From Pseudomonas sp. ACN8 (lineage in GTDB: Bacteria > Pseudomonadota > Gammaproteobacteria > Pseudomonadales > Pseudomonadaceae), in assembly GCF_002303925.1 (NCBI RefSeq), contig NZ_MRCS01000038.1, positions 1 through 64,000 on the forward strand: a stretch of DNA of 64,000 nucleotides, given 5' to 3'. Below are positions 1 to 7,971 of the stretch, in pieces. Position numbers and translations under genes: made by a program. The notes below the pieces were generated by a model. It searched no databases. It was not told the DNA's origin and saw only the letters and a list, made by a program, of their open reading frames with translations. How positions within the stretch are numbered: the first letter of the stretch is position 1; each line of letters starts with the position of its first letter.

Positions 1-521
1 GTGGCGGCGAGATGAGCGAAAAAGCCCGGGAAGCCCAACGAGACGCCGCCAGAAACAATAAATTTCGACAGATCTGGCTCAAAGAGCAGATTGAGGCGAT
101 CGAGAAAAGTACGCTCGTCCCGACCCCACGCCCTGGTCTGAAAATTCACGTGTGCTCGCTGGTTGCGCCCGATTCGCCAGCCGGAAAACCATGGATGCCG
201 GTATACATCCATTCCAAGTTGATGATCGTCAATGACGTGTTCACCACCCACGGCTCAGCCAACATAAACACTCGCAGTATGCAGGTGGACAGTGAGCTGA
301 ACATTGCCCATGAGTGGGCGAGTGTGACTCAAGCCATGCGCCGACGGTTGTGGAATCTGCATACGAGGGAGAAGGGGGCGCAGGATGATCCGGAGGAGGC
401 GTTCAAGGCTTGGGAGGACATCATTGACAAAAACAAAAAACGTCAAAAATCGAGAAAGGTGCCTTATGCCCCCCTCGTCGAATTTCATTACGGTGAAGCC
501 TCTCTGACGGACCTCGACTGA
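1..521 (+). CDS. T6SS phospholipase D effector, Tle5-like (C-terminal part)
   Basis: This is the 3' end of a phospholipase D-type effector; the reading frame is open to the window edge, so the true start lies upstream. The recognisable part is the second HKD half-site, HSKLMIVND, at nt 210-236, followed by GSANINTRS, a signature of type VI lipase effectors of the Tle5/PldA family, which cleave phospholipids of the recipient cell. In the usual HxKxxxxD pattern the eighth residue is Asp; here it is Asn (codon 231-233), with Asp next to it. The stop overlaps the start of the lipoprotein downstream (TGATG), and a PAAR gene follows, so this reads as an effector/immunity/spike-tip cassette. The family call is strong; the exact Tle5 subtype is inferred. 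Confidence 0.8.
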   Translation, partial: GGEMSEKAREAQRDAARNNKFRQIWLKEQIEAIEKSTLVPTPRPGLKIHVCSLVAPDSPAGKPWMPVYIHSKLMIVNDVFTTHGSANINTRSMQVDSELNIAHEWASVTQAMRRRLWNLHTREKGAQDDPEEAFKAWEDIIDKNKKRQKSRKVPYAPLVEFHYGEASLTDLD

Positions 522-1804
522 TGCGTCGAGTCTTGTTGCTGACAAGCCTGCTGTTGGTCGCCTGTGATAGCGGCAGCGCCCTTATACTCCCGACCCAGGA
601 CACTCCCGTGAATCCACTGACCGAGATCAAAGCCAAACTGGCCTTTACCTGCGTACACGAACAGATCCCTGCACCGTCCGCCGAGACCGATGAGCTGTTC
701 CAGTACGCCCGCTGGTTACAGAAGAACAATCTGCTCAAGCAGGACAAGGCCGTCGATCTAGAGATCGATCGGCTGTACCGTATTGCGGCCGAGAACGGTC
801 ATTACAAGGCCAATATCAACCTGCAAAACGGCACCATGCGCGGTCACTTCACGCTCCGTGGGGAGGAACACCTGCGCCTGAGTCAGCAGTTGATCGACGC
901 GAAGGTAGCGACGGGGTACTACTTTATCGGCCTCTTCCTGAAGAACGGCTCGGCCGGGCTGAAGCAGGACACGGCCATGTCGTTGCGTTACTTTCGCAAG
1001 GCGGCTGATCAGGGCAGTGCACAAGCCCAATACTATGTAGGCGAAAAGCTCGAACCTATCGACATTGCCCCGAATATTGCACTCCAGATGTATCGTTGTG
1101 CTGCTGAACAGAGCAATGGCAAGGCTGCTATCGCACTGGGTGTATATCTTCAAGACGAGGGCCAGTACCAGGAGGCGCTTGAAGTTTTCCAGATGGGAGT
1201 GATGGCAGGCAATGAAAACTCCGCTGGCCGTCTTGAAGAGGCATTTCGTGGTCCTCCTGCAACCGATGAACTGTACTACCTCGGTCAGCAGGAAGATATT
1301 GAACGCGCTGAGCGCTATAAAACCATCTGGCGGATACTCGCAAACTACTCCTACGCTGACCCGAAGGTCCCCGAGATCAACGACATCCTCCCCTTGCCAC
1401 CGGCCAAGCTACCGGCTTGGGATGGCAAACTGCAATGGCTGGAAGCGCGGCTGGCCAATGTCCCACCGAAAAAGCCCAGCGAAGCGCTGATCCATCAGTT
1501 GGCCAAGGCCAAGCTCCTTGAACCAGCGACCGGCAGAGCCATGCCCGACTCTTCTGCGTTCATCAAGGCCAGCTACCCCGAGCCGACCTGCTCCAGCGGC
1601 CAGGCTTGTCCGCAGACAGGCTACTGGCAGGCTGCCCGTCTGAGCCGCGATGCTTACTCGAGGTTCAACGATGGCGTCATTCGCCGCTTCGAGGAGAACG
1701 AGATCATGCCCACCCTGAAGGTTCAGAGTCACGAGCCTCGTTTCTTGCTCCCCGACAGAATCACGGTCAATGAGGAAAACATCGAATGGCGGCTGTTGGG
1801 GTAA
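521..1804 (+). CDS. Sel1-repeat lipoprotein, likely immunity protein of the upstream effector
   Basis: This 427-residue protein begins with a lipoprotein signal peptide (hydrophobic stretch, then LLVAC with the lipidated Cys at residue 15), so it should be exported and anchored in the periplasm. Residues about 130-245 contain Sel1/TPR-like helical repeats (for example AMSLRYFRKAADQGSAQAQ). Lipoproteins with Sel1-like repeats are known partners of Tle5-type phospholipases, where they block the toxin in the periplasm. The 1-bp overlap with the effector stop implies coupled translation. The C-terminal ~170 residues carry no domain I can name. The immunity role is inferred from position, export signal and fold class. 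Confidence 0.75.
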   Translation: MRRVLLLTSLLLVACDSGSALILPTQDTPVNPLTEIKAKLAFTCVHEQIPAPSAETDELFQYARWLQKNNLLKQDKAVDLEIDRLYRIAAENGHYKANINLQNGTMRGHFTLRGEEHLRLSQQLIDAKVATGYYFIGLFLKNGSAGLKQDTAMSLRYFRKAADQGSAQAQYYVGEKLEPIDIAPNIALQMYRCAAEQSNGKAAIALGVYLQDEGQYQEALEVFQMGVMAGNENSAGRLEEAFRGPPATDELYYLGQQEDIERAERYKTIWRILANYSYADPKVPEINDILPLPPAKLPAWDGKLQWLEARLANVPPKKPSEALIHQLAKAKLLEPATGRAMPDSSAFIKASYPEPTCSSGQACPQTGYWQAARLSRDAYSRFNDGVIRRFEENEIMPTLKVQSHEPRFLLPDRITVNEENIEWRLLG

Positions 1805-1807
1805 GAC

Positions 1808-2071
1808 ATGAAAGGCATCATTCGAATCGGCGACAAAACAACGGGCGGCGGCACTGTTCTATCGGGTTCCGTCGACATGATTTTCAGAGGTCTAGGTGCG
1901 GCTCGCCAGGGTGACCTGGTGGATTGCCCGGTTTCTGGCCATGGCCGAACGGTGATTGCGGAGGGGCATCCCGTTTTTCGCGACAATGGTGTCCCGGTTG
2001 CGTTTCACGGGCATCGCTGTGCTTGCGGTTGCGCTTTGATTTCGTCACTGCCAGAAGCAGGTGCAACCTAG
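1808..2071 (+). CDS. PAAR-domain protein (T6SS spike tip)
   Basis: This is an 87-residue stand-alone PAAR protein. It starts MKGIIRIGDKTTGGGTVL and has the glycine- and His/Cys-rich pattern typical of PAAR proteins, including a late HGHRCACGCAL segment that would contribute metal ligands at the cone tip. PAAR proteins cap the VgrG spike of the type VI machine and help load effectors. It begins 3 bp after the lipoprotein stop and is clearly cotranscribed with it. No toxin domain is fused, so the effector here would be carried as separate cargo. Its order after the immunity gene is slightly unusual, because PAAR genes often precede their effector. Confidence 0.85.
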   Translation: MKGIIRIGDKTTGGGTVLSGSVDMIFRGLGAARQGDLVDCPVSGHGRTVIAEGHPVFRDNGVPVAFHGHRCACGCALISSLPEAGAT

Positions 2072-2148
2072 TCAGGTTGGTTTGACTGGATCAACTTCCG
2101 TCCTTACACCTCGAGAAGAAACTGAAGGTTTATTCAAGTGAAAATGAG

Positions 2149-2177
2149 AGCCGGCCTTATGGTCGGTTTTTGTTTTT
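2149..2177 (+). terminator. Rho-independent terminator after the PAAR gene
   Basis: A short GC stem (CCGGCC pairing with GGTCGG, one wobble) is followed by TTTTTGTTTTT. It lies about 80 bp after the PAAR stop and would end the effector cassette transcript. Confidence 0.6.
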
Positions 2178-2617
2178 AGAAGAGAAAATCGTTGAAACGT
2201 AAAGTACGTCGGGTCACTCAACCACTGGTCAAGTCGAATGCAATTGGGTGGTCAAGTCCATGCAATTACGCAACTCTCACATCACGCAAGACGAGCCACT
2301 CTTTGCGGCCCGACTGCTTTTGGCTGCTTGTAATCCGTAGGGAGACCCATCTCGTTCCTGTGCGGCGAGGCAATGTTAAAAAATGTTATTGGTAAAAAAT
2401 ACTTCACATAATCCGATCACTGGTAGATGATCTGCAGCATCCGGTATGACAGCCTGATAACACGACAAAAAAAGGATGGCCTTGATGTTCCGTCCTGAAT
2501 CACAGCGCCCTTCGGCTGGTTGGTCTGCACGGTGCTGATTCTGTCTGGCCCTATTCACAAAGCGGCCAACGTCTGTGCCTCGCAGGCGGCAGTCGCTGCT
2601 TTCCACTGGAGTACCCC
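2178..2617. other. Gene-poor AT-richer stretch before ltnD
   Basis: No convincing gene is seen here. The stretch has lower GC than its surroundings, consistent with a junction between the effector cassette and the threonate operon. It holds a tandem repeat at 2226-2267 (listed separately) and a 17-codon open frame at 2485-2538 preceded by AAGGA, which may be chance or a leader peptide. The promoter of the threonate operon should lie in the last 200 bp, but no clear -35/-10 pair is visible. Confidence 0.5.
2226..2267. repeat. Tandem ~20-bp direct repeat, possible IS-end remnant
   Basis: TGGTCAAGTCGAATGCAATT (2226-2245) is repeated as TGGTCAAGTCCATGCAATT (2249-2267), with one substitution/indel and a period of 23 bp. 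Short tandem binding repeats of this kind occur at the ends of IS21-family elements. No transposase gene or terminal CA is visible nearby, so the link to an insertion sequence is a guess. Confidence 0.5.
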
Positions 2618-3523
2618 ATGAATAACAAGAATGTCGGTGTAGTCGGTCTGGGCGCGATGGGGCTGGGCATTGCCCGCTCGTTGTTGCGCAGCGGTTTTAA
2701 TGTGCATGCCTGTGATGTGCGTACTGCCGTAACAGAGCAGTTCGCCGGGGAGGGTGGTGTGGCTTGCCTGTCACCGTCGCATATGGCCGCTGAGTGTGAC
2801 GTGATCATCACTGTGGTGGTCAACGCCGAGCAGACCGAGACCGTATTGTTTGGTGAGGGTGGGGCCGTGGCCTCTCTGCGCCCGGGCAGCCTGGTGATCG
2901 GCTGCGCCACAGTCGCTCCGACCTACGCCGTGGATCTTGGCCAGCGTCTGGCCGCGCTGGGCCTGCTGTATCTGGATGCACCGATTTCCGGTGGCGCGGC
3001 CAAGGCTGCGGCTGGCGAGATGACCATGATGACCTCGGGCCCGGCCGACGCCTACGCCAAGGCTGAGTCGATCCTGGCTGGCATGGCCGGCAAGGTTTAT
3101 CGCCTGGGTGACGTTCATGGCCTGGGTTCGAAGGTCAAGATCATCAACCAGCTTCTCGCCGGGGTACATATTGCCGCTTCTGCCGAAGCCATGGCGCTGG
3201 GCCTGCGTGAAGGGGTCGATGCCGATGCGCTGTATGAGGTGATCACCCACAGCGCCGGTAATTCCTGGATGTTCGAAAACCGCGTGCCGCACATTCTCAA
3301 GGCTGACTACACGCCGTTGTCCGCCGTGGATATTTTCGTCAAGGACCTGGGCCTGGTGCTGGATACCGCCCGGGCCAGCAAATTCCCGTTGCCGCTGTCG
3401 GCCACCGCTCACCAGATGTTCATGCAGGCATCCAGTGCCGGCTTCGGCCGCGAGGACGACTCGGCGGTCATCAAGATTTTCCCGGGCATCGAATTGCCAA
3501 CCGCCAAGCCTGAGCCTGTTTGA
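2618..3523 (+). CDS. ltnD: L-threonate dehydrogenase
   Basis: This 301-residue NAD-dependent enzyme belongs to the 3-hydroxyisobutyrate dehydrogenase family. An N-terminal Rossmann motif VGVVGLGAMGLGIA (residues 6-19) binds the cofactor, and the GLGSKVKIIN segment near residue 170 carries the catalytic lysine. It oxidises L-threonate at C2 to 2-oxo-tetronate, the first step of four-carbon acid sugar breakdown. The start is supported by GGAG 6 bp upstream. It leads an operon with otnK (10-bp gap), otnC, a GntP-type transporter and otnI. That context separates it from other family members such as tartronate semialdehyde reductase. Confidence 0.9.
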   Translation: MNNKNVGVVGLGAMGLGIARSLLRSGFNVHACDVRTAVTEQFAGEGGVACLSPSHMAAECDVIITVVVNAEQTETVLFGEGGAVASLRPGSLVIGCATVAPTYAVDLGQRLAALGLLYLDAPISGGAAKAAAGEMTMMTSGPADAYAKAESILAGMAGKVYRLGDVHGLGSKVKIINQLLAGVHIAASAEAMALGLREGVDADALYEVITHSAGNSWMFENRVPHILKADYTPLSAVDIFVKDLGLVLDTARASKFPLPLSATAHQMFMQASSAGFGREDDSAVIKIFPGIELPTAKPEPV

Positions 3524-3533
3524 GGAACACCCC

Positions 3534-4832
3534 ATGACTAACTCCACCGCACGCCCGCTGCTGGGCTGCATCGCTGACGATTTCACCGGGGCCACGGACC
3601 TTGCCAACATGCTGGTGCGCGGCGGTATGCGCACCGTGCAAAGCATTGGCATTCCGAGCGCGGAAGTGGCGGCCGGGCTTGATGCCGATGCGATCGTCAT
3701 TGCCCTGAAGTCGCGTACCACGCCGGTCGCCGAAGCAGTCGAGCAGTCCCTCGCCGCGCTGGCCTGGCTGCGTGAACAAGGCTGCGAACAGATTTTTTTC
3801 AAGTATTGCTCGACGTTCGACTCCACTGCGGCCGGCAATATCGGCCAGGTCAGTGAAGCACTGCTGGCGGCGCTGGGTAGCGACTTTACCCTGGCGTGCC
3901 CGGCGTTCCCGGAGAATGGCCGGACGATCTTTCGCGGCCATCTGTTTGTGCAGGATCAACTGCTCAGCGAGTCGGGCATGCAGAACCATCCGCTGACGCC
4001 AATGACCGATGCCAATCTGGTGCGCGTCCTGCAATCGCAGACCCGTCTGAATGTCGGCCTGTTGCGCTACGACACGATTGCCCGTGGCGCTGAGCAGGTG
4101 CGGGCGCGAATCGCCGAGCTGAGGGCTCAAGGTGTCGGCATGGCCATTGCCGATGCCTTGTCGGACAGCGATCTGTACACCCTGGGTCGCGCCTGCGCCG
4201 ATCTGCCGTTGTTGACCGGTGGCTCGGGGCTGGCCCTGGGCCTGCCGGAAAACTTCCGTCGCGCCGGCAAGTTGCGCGATCTCGACGCCTCGAAACTTCC
4301 GGCGGTGTCCGGCGGGGAAGTGGTGTTGGCCGGCAGTGCTTCGATCGCCACCAATGGGCAAGTGGCGGCCTGGCTCGAAGCCGGTCGTCCGGCTTTGCGG
4401 ATTGATCCGTTGGCCTTGGCGGCGGGGGAAGCGGTGGTGGCGCAAGCCTTGGCCTTCGCCCGTGATAACGAGCAAACCGTATTGATCTACGCCACCTGCT
4501 CACCGGAGGAGGTCAAGTCGGTGCAACAGCAATTGGGCGTCGAGCAGGCTGGCAGTCTGGTGGAAAACGCCTTTGGCGAAATTGCCCAGGGTCTGCGCCA
4601 GAGCGGCGTGCGCCGCTTCGTGATTGCCGGCGGAGAAACTTCGGGCGCTGTGGTCCAGGCGTTGGGCGTGCAACTGCTGCAAATCGGCGCGCAGATCGAT
4701 CCGGGTGTTCCAGCGACGGTCAGCAGTACCGACGAACCACTGGCGCTGGCACTCAAATCGGGCAACTTCGGTGGCCGGGATTTCTTCAGTAAAGCCTTGA
4801 ACCAACTCGCCCAGGCCGGAGGTGTGCAATGA
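3534..4832 (+). CDS. otnK: 3-oxo-tetronate kinase
   Basis: This 432-residue protein is of the DUF1537 four-carbon acid sugar kinase family. The N-terminal signature ADDFTGATDLANML (residues ~10-24) and the C-terminal nucleotide-binding IAGGETSGAV are both present. It phosphorylates 3-oxo-tetronate at C4 using ATP in the cytoplasm. The frame is open 33 codons further upstream, but that part lies inside ltnD; the ATG at 3534, with GAGG ahead of it, fits the family start. The stop overlaps otnC by 4 bp (ATGA), a sign of translational coupling. Confidence 0.9.
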   Translation: MTNSTARPLLGCIADDFTGATDLANMLVRGGMRTVQSIGIPSAEVAAGLDADAIVIALKSRTTPVAEAVEQSLAALAWLREQGCEQIFFKYCSTFDSTAAGNIGQVSEALLAALGSDFTLACPAFPENGRTIFRGHLFVQDQLLSESGMQNHPLTPMTDANLVRVLQSQTRLNVGLLRYDTIARGAEQVRARIAELRAQGVGMAIADALSDSDLYTLGRACADLPLLTGGSGLALGLPENFRRAGKLRDLDASKLPAVSGGEVVLAGSASIATNGQVAAWLEAGRPALRIDPLALAAGEAVVAQALAFARDNEQTVLIYATCSPEEVKSVQQQLGVEQAGSLVENAFGEIAQGLRQSGVRRFVIAGGETSGAVVQALGVQLLQIGAQIDPGVPATVSSTDEPLALALKSGNFGGRDFFSKALNQLAQAGGVQ

Positions 4833-5467
4833 GCAACGAGAACGCCCTGCGCGAAGAAATCTGTGAGGTTGGCCGCAGCCTTTACCAGCGCGGATACACC
4901 GTCGGCAGCGCCGGCAATATCAGCGCACGCCTGGATGACGGCTGGTTGATCACGCCGACGGATGTCTGCCTCGGGCGCCTTGATCCGGCCACCATCGCCA
5001 AGGTCAATCTGGCGGGTGAATGGGTGTCCGGTGACAAACCTTCAAAGACTCTGGCGTTGCATCGCCAGGTCTACGACCGCAACCCGAATGTCGGCGGCGT
5101 GGTGCATACCCACTCCACCCATCTGGTGGCGTTGACGCTGGCCGGTGTCTGGCAGGCGAACGACATTCTGCCTCCGCTGACGCCGTATCAGGTCATGAAA
5201 GTCGGGCATATCCCGTTGATTGCCTACCAGCGACCCGGTTCGCCGAAGGTTGCCGAACAGGTCGCGCTGCTGGCCAACAGCGTTCGCGGCGTGATGCTCG
5301 AACGGCTGGGGCCGGTGGTCTGGGAGAGTTCGGTTTCCAGGGCCAGCTACGCCCTGGAAGAACTCGAGGAAACCGCACGGCTCTGGCTGATGAGCAATCC
5401 CAAGCCTGAACCGCTGGATCAGGTGGCGCTGGACGAACTGCGAACAACCTTTGGTGCGCACTGGTAA
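4829..5467 (+). CDS. otnC: 3-oxo-tetronate 4-phosphate decarboxylase
   Basis: This 212-residue protein is of the class II aldolase/adducin family. It has the metal-binding HTHSTH motif (residues ~92-97) and the early AGNISAR loop that holds the phosphate. It is expected to decarboxylate 3-oxo-tetronate 4-phosphate to dihydroxyacetone phosphate and CO2, feeding central metabolism. It overlaps otnK by 4 bp. Paralogues in this family include L-fuculose-phosphate aldolase, but the operon partners point to the tetronate role. A gap of about 190 bp follows before the transporter. Confidence 0.88.
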   Translation: MSNENALREEICEVGRSLYQRGYTVGSAGNISARLDDGWLITPTDVCLGRLDPATIAKVNLAGEWVSGDKPSKTLALHRQVYDRNPNVGGVVHTHSTHLVALTLAGVWQANDILPPLTPYQVMKVGHIPLIAYQRPGSPKVAEQVALLANSVRGVMLERLGPVVWESSVSRASYALEELEETARLWLMSNPKPEPLDQVALDELRTTFGAHW

Positions 5468-5579
5468 CGCATTGTCTTAACACGACAGATCGATAACACA
5501 GGCTCTGCCCGGGAGACGCACAGGGACTCTCGACGCCCCCGGCTTGCCTTAAAAAACAATAACAACAGGAAATCCAAGC

Positions 5580-5660
5580 ATGACTCACCTTCACTGCGGC
5601 AGCTTCAGATCCAGTGGCAGAACCCTTTCATTTACCCGGTGTGGAGGGTTTGTGAAATGA
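5580..5660 (+). CDS. Possible 26-residue leader peptide coupled to the transporter
   Basis: A 26-codon open frame with a plausible ribosome site (AGGAAA, about 8 bp before the ATG) ends in the sequence ATGA shared with the start of the transporter gene at 5657. The peptide contains three Ser/Thr-Arg pairs and two Cys and resembles nothing I know. The good ribosome site, the AT-rich region ahead of it and the stop/start overlap are what make it worth recording. It could be a regulatory leader, a vestige of an older gene start, or chance. Confidence 0.3.
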   Translation: MTHLHCGSFRSSGRTLSFTRCGGFVK

Positions 5661-7117
5661 GCCCGTTAATCCTGATGATTACCGCCGGGGCAGGCATTGC
5701 GCTGTTGTTGTTCCTGGTGCTCAAGTACAAGTTCCAGCCCTTCGTGGCCTTGATGCTGGTGAGCATTCTGGTGGCGCTGGTGGCCGGGGTGAAACCGGCC
5801 GATCTGGTTGCCACCATTGAAGGCGGCATGGGCAAGACCCTGGGTCATATCGCAATCATCATTGCCCTGGGCGCGATGATCGGGCGGATCATCGAGCTTT
5901 CCGGCGGTGCCGAGGCGCTGGCCAAGACGCTGATTGCCCGCTTCGGCAACCGTCGTACGCCCCTGGCGTTGACGATTGCCGGCTTCATGGTCGGGGTACC
6001 GGTATTCTTCGAAGTCGGCGTGATCATCCTCATGCCGCTGGCCTATGGCATTGCCCGGCGCGCACGCAAGCCGCTGTTGGTGTTTGCGTTGCCGATGTGC
6101 GCTGCGTTGTTGACCGTACACGCCTTCCTGCCGCCGCACCCGGGTGCAGTGGCCGCTGCCAGTCAATTGGGTGCGGACCTGGGTCGCGTGCTGATGTTCG
6201 GCTTGCCGATCACCGCGTTCCTTTGCTTTGTCGGCTACCGCGTGGCCGGGCGCATGACCCGTCGGGCGTACCCGATGACTGACGATATTCGTGCCGAGGT
6301 CTATGGCCCGCATGTCACCAACGAGGATCTCGCGGCCTGGTCCAATGGCAACGACATCAGCGCTGAGCGAGCGGCTGAAGCCGTGTCACACATGGGCCTG
6401 GAAGAGTCGACCAGCAGCATCGTTTCCAAATTGCCGCCGGCACCGGCACCAGGTTTTGGCCTGATCGTCAGCCTGATCCTGCTGCCGATCATTCTGATCC
6501 TGCTGGGGACGCTGTCTACCTCGTTGCTGCCTGCCGAATCGATTCTGCGTGGCATCATGACCGTGCTCGGTGCGCCACTGGTGGCGCTGCTGATCGACAC
6601 CTTGCTGTGTGCCTGGCTGCTCGGTTCGCGCCGGGGCTGGAGCCGCACTCAGGTATCGGACGTGATCGGCTCGGCGTTGCCCGGTGTGGCCATGGTGATC
6701 CTGATTGCCGGCGCCGGTGGCGTGTTCGGCAAGGTGCTGGTGGATACCGGGATCGGCGCCGTGGTCTCCGACATGCTGCGCACCACCGGTCTGCCGGTGC
6801 TGGCCCTGGGTTTTCTGCTGACCATGCTGTTGCGCGCGGTGCAGGGCTCGACCACGGTGGCGCTGGTGACCACTGCCGGCATCATCAGCCCGCTGATTGC
6901 GACCCTCGATCTCACCCCGAACCACATGGCCCTGCTGTGCCTGGCCATGGGCGGTGGCGGGTTGGCCATGTCCCATATCAATGACGCCGGTTACTGGATC
7001 TTCACCAAGCTGTCAGGCCTGAACGTGGCCGACGGTCTGCGCACCTGGACAGTGATGACCACTTTGCTTGGTACCTTGGGTTTCTGTATTACCCTGCTGA
7101 TCTGGCCCTTTGTCTAA
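5657..7117 (+). CDS. GntP-family acid-sugar transporter (threonate/tetronate uptake)
   Basis: This 486-residue inner-membrane protein has about 12-14 hydrophobic segments, of the GntP gluconate:H+ symporter family (motifs FFEVGVIILMPLAYG, FLPPHPGAVAAA, LLRAVQGSTTVALVT). The start at ATG 5657 is preferred over the GTG at 5639 because GGAGG lies 10 bp before it and the family begins with MSPLILMI-like sequence. It lies between otnC and otnI in the operon, so the likely substrate is L-threonate or a related tetronate rather than gluconate. The substrate is inferred from context only. Confidence 0.85.
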   Translation: MSPLILMITAGAGIALLLFLVLKYKFQPFVALMLVSILVALVAGVKPADLVATIEGGMGKTLGHIAIIIALGAMIGRIIELSGGAEALAKTLIARFGNRRTPLALTIAGFMVGVPVFFEVGVIILMPLAYGIARRARKPLLVFALPMCAALLTVHAFLPPHPGAVAAASQLGADLGRVLMFGLPITAFLCFVGYRVAGRMTRRAYPMTDDIRAEVYGPHVTNEDLAAWSNGNDISAERAAEAVSHMGLEESTSSIVSKLPPAPAPGFGLIVSLILLPIILILLGTLSTSLLPAESILRGIMTVLGAPLVALLIDTLLCAWLLGSRRGWSRTQVSDVIGSALPGVAMVILIAGAGGVFGKVLVDTGIGAVVSDMLRTTGLPVLALGFLLTMLLRAVQGSTTVALVTTAGIISPLIATLDLTPNHMALLCLAMGGGGLAMSHINDAGYWIFTKLSGLNVADGLRTWTVMTTLLGTLGFCITLLIWPFV

Positions 7118-7138
7118 CCCTTTATCTCAGGAGCTACC

Positions 7139-7927
7139 ATGCCTCGTTTTGCTGCCAACCTCAGCATGCTCTATCCGGAACATGAGTTTCTGGATCGCTT
7201 CGCCGCCGCTGCCTCTGACGGCTTCGAGGCGGTGGAGTACCTGTTTCCCTACGACTACAGCGCAGAAGAACTCAAGCAACGCTTGAGCGACAACGGCCTG
7301 GTGCAGGCACTGTTCAACGCGCCGCCCGGTGATTGGGCCGCGGGGGAGCGGGGCACGGTGTCATTGCCGGGCAGGGAGAGTGAATTTCGTAGCGGTTTTG
7401 ATCGCGCCCTGGATTACGCCAGTGTATTGGGCAACTCACGCATCCATGTCATGGCCGGGCTGTTGCCGTCAGAAAGCGATCGCCCAAGGCATCACGGCGT
7501 GTACCTGGAGAACCTCGCCTACGCCACCGCCCGGGCGGCCAAGGCAGGCGTCACCGTATTGCTCGAACCGATCAATACGCGAGACATGCCAGGCTTTTTC
7601 CTCAACCGCCAGGATCAGGCCCAGGCCATCTGCAAGGAAGTGGGCGCCAGCAACCTGAAGGTTCAGTTCGACTGCTACCACTGCCAAATCGTCGAGGGCG
7701 ACCTGGCGACTAAACTGCGTCGCGACTTCGATGGTATCGGCCATATCCAGATCGCCGGCGTGCCGGATCGGCATGAACCGGACTTGGGGGAAGTCAATTA
7801 TCCCTGGCTGTTCGAGCTGATCGACCAGTTGGGTTATGACGGCTGGGTGGGGTGCGAATATCGGCCGCGAGGCAATACGTCCGCCGGCTTGCAGTGGTTG
7901 CGCGACTGGAAAGCGCGGGCGCTATAG
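7139..7927 (+). CDS. otnI: 2-oxo-tetronate isomerase
   Basis: This 262-residue TIM-barrel protein is of the hydroxypyruvate isomerase (Hyi) family. Typical motifs are FAANLSMLYPE at the N-terminus, EPINTRDMPGFFL and the metal-site segment VQFDCYHCQ. In this operon it should convert 2-oxo-tetronate to 3-oxo-tetronate, linking LtnD to OtnK. The start follows CAGGAG by 6 bp, 21 bp after the transporter stop. It is the last gene of the operon and is followed by a strong hairpin. Confidence 0.88.
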   Translation: MPRFAANLSMLYPEHEFLDRFAAAASDGFEAVEYLFPYDYSAEELKQRLSDNGLVQALFNAPPGDWAAGERGTVSLPGRESEFRSGFDRALDYASVLGNSRIHVMAGLLPSESDRPRHHGVYLENLAYATARAAKAGVTVLLEPINTRDMPGFFLNRQDQAQAICKEVGASNLKVQFDCYHCQIVEGDLATKLRRDFDGIGHIQIAGVPDRHEPDLGEVNYPWLFELIDQLGYDGWVGCEYRPRGNTSAGLQWLRDWKARAL

Positions 7928-7938
7928 AGGAGGGCGGC

Positions 7939-7971
7939 GACGGGCTCCGTTGGATGCCGGAGCCCGTCCTT
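7939..7971. terminator. Terminator between convergent otnI and deoR-family genes
   Basis: A perfect 11-bp stem (GACGGGCTCCG with CGGAGCCCGTC) has an 8-bp loop and lies between the stops of two convergent genes. The T-tract is weak on both sides (CCTTTC to the right), but position and stem strength support a shared terminator. Confidence 0.7.
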
